64,000 nucleotides of DNA from Hyphobacterium indicum (GTDB taxonomy: Bacteria > Pseudomonadota > Alphaproteobacteria > Caulobacterales > Maricaulaceae): positions 806,001 through 870,000 of the forward strand of contig NZ_QBDX01000004.1 in assembly GCF_003129605.1 (NCBI RefSeq), written 5' to 3'. The position numbers were made by a program, and so were the translations under genes. Positions 61,120 to 64,000 of the stretch are shown here, in pieces (the first letter of the stretch is position 1; every line of letters starts with the position of its first letter). The notes under the pieces were generated by a model. It was given only the letters and a program-made list of their open reading frames with translations. It was not told the DNA's origin and did no database searches.

Positions 61120-62397
61120 CTAGATCGTGGCCGGATCGCGGAACGTCTCCTCGTCCAGCTCGCCTTCCCATTTCGCCACCGTGGTGGCGACTGCGGCATC
61201 GCCGGTCACATTCACCACGGTGCGCGCCATATCCATCACCCGGTCCACCGGCAGGATGAAGCCGACGACCAGGGCAATCTGCTCCGGCGTCGCGCCGAAC
61301 GTGCTGAGCACCGTCGCCAGCAGGAAAAGCGAGGCCGAGGGAATGCCCGCCGCACCGATCGACACCACTGCGGCGGTGAGCGCGATCATGAAATAATTCA
61401 TCAGCGTCAATTCGATGCCAAAAGCCTGCGAGGCGAACAGCGCCAGAATGCCGAGATAAAGCGCCGTACCGTCCATATTGATCGTCGCGCCCAGCGGCAG
61501 CACCGAACCCGCCACACCCTTGGGCACCCCCAGATTGCGGCGCGCATTGGTGATCGTCACCGGCAGGGTGGCCGAGCTGGACGAGGTGGAAAAGGCCACC
61601 GCCTGGGCATCGAAAATACCGCGGAAGAAGCGGATCGCCGGCAGGCGCAAAACCACCTTGATCAGCCCGCCATAGATCAGGATCATGTGGGTGAAAAGGC
61701 CGAGATAGACCGTCAGGATCAGCCAGAAAATCGACTGGAAAGCCTCGATCCCGTAAGCCACCGTCGTATAGGAAATCAGCGCAAAAACGCCAAACGGCGC
61801 AAACTCCATGACGATGGTGGTGACTTTCAGGACGGCTTCGGAGGCGCTTTCGAAGAATTTGCCAACCAGCTCGCCCTTCGAGCCCGCCAGAAGAATACCG
61901 ATTCCGAACAGAAGCGCGAAGAAGATGATCGCCAGGATATTGGCGTCCGCCATCGCCGCAGCGGGATTCTGGATGATCTCGAGGATCTGGTCCCATCCCG
62001 ACGGGCGCGCCTGGGAAATCGCTTCCGGTGTTGCGCCGGCCAGCGCTTCGGCCGCACCGGCACCGGGGCGCATAATGGTCCCGAAGACAAGGCCGATGAC
62101 ATTGGCGAAGAAGGTTGTGACAAGATAGAGCCCGACCGTCATCAGGCCGAGCGTGCCCAGCTTGGCGGGCTCCTTCATCGCCACAACACCGGCGACCAGC
62201 GTGGTGAAGATGAGCGGCACGATCATCATCCGGATCAGCGCGATGAAAATCTCGCCATAGGGGCGGATATAGCCATCAAGGAAGGATTCGGCCTGATCGC
62301 CCATGAGCTGCTGAATCAGCAAGCCGAAGCCGATCCCCAGAACCAGCGCGCCGAGCACGCGCTTCCACAAGGTGATTCCAAACCAGAAATTGAACAT
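61120..62397 (-). CDS. dicarboxylate/amino acid:cation symporter (DAACS family)
   Basis: A 425-residue transporter of the GltP/DctA family. LRMMIVPLIFTTLVAGV, the serine-rich motif AVAFSTSSSSATLPVTI, LPLGATINMDGTALY and GIPSASLFLLATVL (equivalent of the ion and substrate sites) are all clear. It imports glutamate, aspartate or C4-dicarboxylates with Na+ or H+; the exact substrate is not defined. The ATG at 62397 has GGAGG 8 nt ahead; an earlier ATG at 62421 is less suitable. Confidence 0.93.
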   Translation of the reverse strand: MFNFWFGITLWKRVLGALVLGIGFGLLIQQLMGDQAESFLDGYIRPYGEIFIALIRMMIVPLIFTTLVAGVVAMKEPAKLGTLGLMTVGLYLVTTFFANVIGLVFGTIMRPGAGAAEALAGATPEAISQARPSGWDQILEIIQNPAAAMADANILAIIFFALLFGIGILLAGSKGELVGKFFESASEAVLKVTTIVMEFAPFGVFALISYTTVAYGIEAFQSIFWLILTVYLGLFTHMILIYGGLIKVVLRLPAIRFFRGIFDAQAVAFSTSSSSATLPVTITNARRNLGVPKGVAGSVLPLGATINMDGTALYLGILALFASQAFGIELTLMNYFMIALTAAVVSIGAAGIPSASLFLLATVLSTFGATPEQIALVVGFILPVDRVMDMARTVVNVTGDAAVATTVAKWEGELDEETFRDPATI

Positions 62398-62457
62398 GAA
62401 AACCGCCTCCCGCCCGGCCATTATGATGGCGGCAGACTAGGCCGGTTCAGGGCGGCG

Positions 62458-62766
62458 TCAACGGGCGCGTGTTGCGTCGAGAAGCTTGGCGAGCACGACA
62501 TAGCCGGTCACGCCGGCCAGGGCTGCGCCTGCAATCATGGCAAACGGGCCAAGATCCCCCATCACATCAATCAGCGGAGCCGACATCAAGGGAAGAGCGA
62601 TCAGCGCCTGGACGCCAAGGCGGCGCCAGCTGACATCCCGGTAGCCCAGAGCCCGGCGCATCGTTCCGGCCGAAAAATAGTGGCTGGCACGCGCAGCTTC
62701 GCCGCCATCATGACCATCTCGATCATGAGAAACGACCGCCTCGTATGGATTCTGGAACATTGCCAT
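62458..62766 (-). CDS. hypothetical small membrane protein, possibly leaderless
   Basis: A 102-residue protein. A polar N-terminal third rich in His, Asp and Gly (SHDRDGHDGGEAARASHYF) is followed by basic residues and two hydrophobic helices (VQALIALPLMSAPLIDVM and FAMIAGAALAGVTGYVVLAKLL). No family recognised. The start ATG at 62766 (a second at 62760) lies only 7 nt from a good -10 box, so transcription and translation may start together. Confidence 0.6.
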   Translation of the reverse strand: MAMFQNPYEAVVSHDRDGHDGGEAARASHYFSAGTMRRALGYRDVSWRRLGVQALIALPLMSAPLIDVMGDLGPFAMIAGAALAGVTGYVVLAKLLDATRAR

Positions 62767-62773
62767 GAAAGTG

Positions 62774-62801
62774 ACTATACGGACTTTTTTTTGAAAGTCA
62801 A
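62774..62801 (-). promoter_or_regulatory. strong candidate promoter for the gene at 62766
   Basis: Minus strand: TTGACT (62801-62796), 16-nt spacer including an A-tract, TATAGT (62779-62774). Predicted start about 62767, directly at the ATG at 62766. No ribosome site fits between, so the message would be leaderless. Confidence 0.55.
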
Positions 62802-62886
62802 AGCCCTCTGGATAACTCGTATTAAAGCACAAAAAACAATAGGTAAGGAGGTATTTACAGGGGTTAATGAATGCTAATGAAAAGTG

Positions 62887-62912
62887 AAAAGGCGGCCCAG
62901 AGGCCGCCTTTT
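62887..62912 (-). terminator. intrinsic terminator after ahpD
   Basis: AAAAGGCGGCC, loop CAGA, GGCCGCCTTTT: a 7-bp GC stem with A- and T-tracts. On the minus strand the stem is followed by TTTTCACTTTTC. It ends the ahpC-ahpD transcript 33 nt past the ahpD stop. Confidence 0.85.
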
Positions 62913-62944
62913 AGGAGAAAAACATGTCAGTCCGGGTACGGATG

Positions 62945-63478
62945 TTATGCGGCCAGTGCGCTTTCAGCCTTCAGCACCGCCGCAATGGCATTGAGGGTCG
63001 AGGCGATCCGCACCGCCGTCTGGATCTGCTCGGCGCTGACACCATGCCGGCGCAATTCGGCCTCATGACTGTCGATGCAGGCACCGCAGCCATTGATCGC
63101 CGAGACCGCCAGTGACCAGAGCTCGAAATCGGCCTTGTCCACACCCGGATTGGCAATCACATTCATCCGCAGCTTGGCGGGCAGGGTCTTGTAATCCTTC
63201 GCGGACGACAAATGCACGAAGCGGTAATAGACATTGTTCATGCCCATGATCGCCGCAGCAGACTTGGCAGCGGAAATTGCTTCGGGCGAGAGTGTGTCCG
63301 CAATTTCTGCTTCAACGGCTCTGACAACCGCCGGCACGCCGACTGCATGCGCCGAAGCCAGGAATGTGCCCCATTTCTTCTGGTCGTCGAGAATCGTTTC
63401 CCGCGCCAGACTGGACAGGTTGAGCTTCAGATCCTTGGCGTATTCCGGCACTGCCGTCTTCAGAGCTTCAAGGCTCAT
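62945..63478 (-). CDS. ahpD: alkylhydroperoxidase AhpD
   Basis: A 177-residue carboxymuconolactone-decarboxylase-fold peroxidase partner. The catalytic [16 protein letters not shown] contains CxxC and the histidine of the proton relay, with the conserved glutamate in [16 protein letters not shown] region. It reduces peroxides together with AhpC. The ATG at 63478 has GGAGA 7 nt ahead. It follows ahpC by 84 nt, separated by a large hairpin, and is closed by an intrinsic terminator. Confidence 0.92.
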   Translation of the reverse strand: MSLEALKTAVPEYAKDLKLNLSSLARETILDDQKKWGTFLASAHAVGVPAVVRAVEAEIADTLSPEAISAAKSAAAIMGMNNVYYRFVHLSSAKDYKTLPAKLRMNVIANPGVDKADFELWSLAVSAINGCGACIDSHEAELRRHGVSAEQIQTAVRIASTLNAIAAVLKAESALAA

Positions 63479-63504
63479 TATATTTCTCCATTTGAAAGAG
63501 GAAA

Positions 63505-63542
63505 GATGCGCCCGCCCTTCGGGGGAGGCGGGCGGACGCATC
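63505..63542 (-). other. intercistronic hairpin between ahpC and ahpD
   Basis: GATGCG CCCGCC pairs with GGCGGG and CGCATC, with a CGGA bulge and a 10-nt loop. On the minus strand the stem is followed by TTTCCTCTTTC. It could protect the ahpC message or partly terminate before ahpD, so ahpC would be expressed more than ahpD. Confidence 0.5.
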
Positions 63543-63562
63543 TCCGGTCAGGTCGCGATGGG

Positions 63563-64000
63563 TTACGCGGCCAGGGTTTCGCCGCCTACAGCGCGGTTGC
63601 AGGGGCAGAGTTCGTCAGTTTGCAGCGCATCCAGGACCCGCAGCGTGTCTTCCGGATTACGGCCGACATTCAGATTGGTCACATAGACGTGCTGGATCAC
63701 ATTGTCCGGATCGACGATGAAGGTGGCCCGAAGCGGAACGCCTTCATCCGAGCGGATGCCCAGCGCATCGATCAGCGAACCGGTGGTGTCGGCAAATTGC
63801 CAGATCGGCAGTTTTTCGAGATCCGGATGATCCCGGCGCCAGGCCAGCTTGCAGAACTCGTTGTCGGCAGAGCCGCCCAGAACCACCGCATCACGGTCGG
63901 TAAAGTCCTCGTTGAGATCGGCAAACGCCTTGATCTCGGTCGGGCAGACAAAGGTGAAGTCCTTCGGATAGAAGAAGATCACTTTCCACTTGCCTTCAAA
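63563..64000 (-). CDS. ahpC: peroxiredoxin, alkyl hydroperoxide reductase C, 5' part cut by window edge
   Basis: The last 145 residues of AhpC. The frame continues through the right edge, so the N-terminus lies outside. FYPKDFTFVCPTEI contains the peroxidatic cysteine; ELCPCNRAVGGETLAA holds the resolving cysteine. RATFIVDPDNVIQHVYVTNLNVGRN is typical of the 2-Cys Prx1/AhpC group. It reduces hydrogen and organic peroxides. It is followed by ahpD, with which it forms an operon. Confidence 0.93.
   Translation of the reverse strand, partial: FEGKWKVIFFYPKDFTFVCPTEIKAFADLNEDFTDRDAVVLGGSADNEFCKLAWRRDHPDLEKLPIWQFADTTGSLIDALGIRSDEGVPLRATFIVDPDNVIQHVYVTNLNVGRNPEDTLRVLDALQTDELCPCNRAVGGETLAA

Noticed and set aside
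60361-62877. 838-codon open frame on the plus strand
   Set aside because: It lies antisense to the symporter and two other minus-strand genes, its protein is His/Arg/Gln-rich nonsense without domain pattern, and it crosses promoter and terminator signals. It is a GC-bias shadow.
62840-62885. GGAGG and a six-codon plus-strand frame MNANEK before the ahpD terminator
   Set aside because: Too short, followed by a terminator, with no downstream plus-strand gene to control.
1-64000. tRNA, rRNA, tmRNA, CRISPR arrays, transposase genes, prophage or origin of replication
   Set aside because: Read for on both strands; no cloverleaf with conserved GTTCGA arm, no regular direct-repeat array and no IS or integrase gene was found. 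Very divergent RNA genes could be missed by eye.

Overview
The window reads as a 64 kb stretch of a high-GC alphaproteobacterial chromosome. The gene families fit a Caulobacter/Maricaulis/Hyphomonas-type marine or freshwater organism: a RegB/RegA redox system beside an SCO protein, MmcB, an intracellular PHA depolymerase, an ffh-rpsP-rimM-trmD-rplS locus, and dense GC-rich intergenic palindromes. Assignment to that group is inference from families; no rRNA or tRNA gene was found. Both edges cut genes: a DUF885 hydrolase on the left and ahpC on the right.

Layout. 1-4.7 kb: DUF885 protein, SDR, secreted amidohydrolase and an AT-richer membrane protein. 4.75-9.3 kb: sdhCDAB followed closely by a membrane-bound AraC-type regulator. 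9.3-13.3 kb: CPBP protease, VOC protein, a beta-propeller protein behind a perfect 22-bp palindrome, and an acyltransferase. 13.4-15.3 kb: arsR-arsC-acr3 with a candidate operator. 15.3-19.6 kb: lipoprotein, CDF metal exporter, GST, queG, sirtuin cobB. 19.6-22.8 kb: two tandem TPR-sulfotransferases joined to cobB by 4-nt overlaps. 22.8-29 kb: zincin, RhuM, mmcB, regA/regB, SCO, phaZ. 29-36.6 kb: PQQ-type sugar dehydrogenase, large lipoprotein, PBP1A, a 59-aa lipoprotein, GDPD and a cold-shock protein with an intrinsic terminator. 36.9-46.1 kb: asd, SLC13 permease, RarD, epoxide-hydrolase-like protein, serine hydrolase, pyridoxal kinase, CitE-like lyase and a second, glutaredoxin-type, ArsC.

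46.2-56.6 kb is the most interesting region. The conserved ffh-rpsP-rimM-trmD-rplS series is on the minus strand, but about 6.2 kb is lodged between rimM and trmD: three small exported cysteine-bearing proteins (two clearly duplicated and resembling TonB C-terminal domains) and a complete McrBC-type type IV restriction module. Its McrB carries an EVE/PUA-like domain inside the GTPase domain. A promoter and a foldable leader precede ffh.

56.7-64 kb: a glutamate-cysteine-ligase-like enzyme overlapping an aspartoacylase/M14-type hydrolase, DUF983, a dicarboxylate symporter, and ahpC-ahpD closed by an intrinsic terminator. Several families of GC-rich palindromic repeats sit between genes at 42.6, 54.2, 56.4, 59.5 and 60.1 kb. 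Functional themes are central respiration and redox control, arsenic and peroxide defence, and one restriction island embedded in a translation operon.
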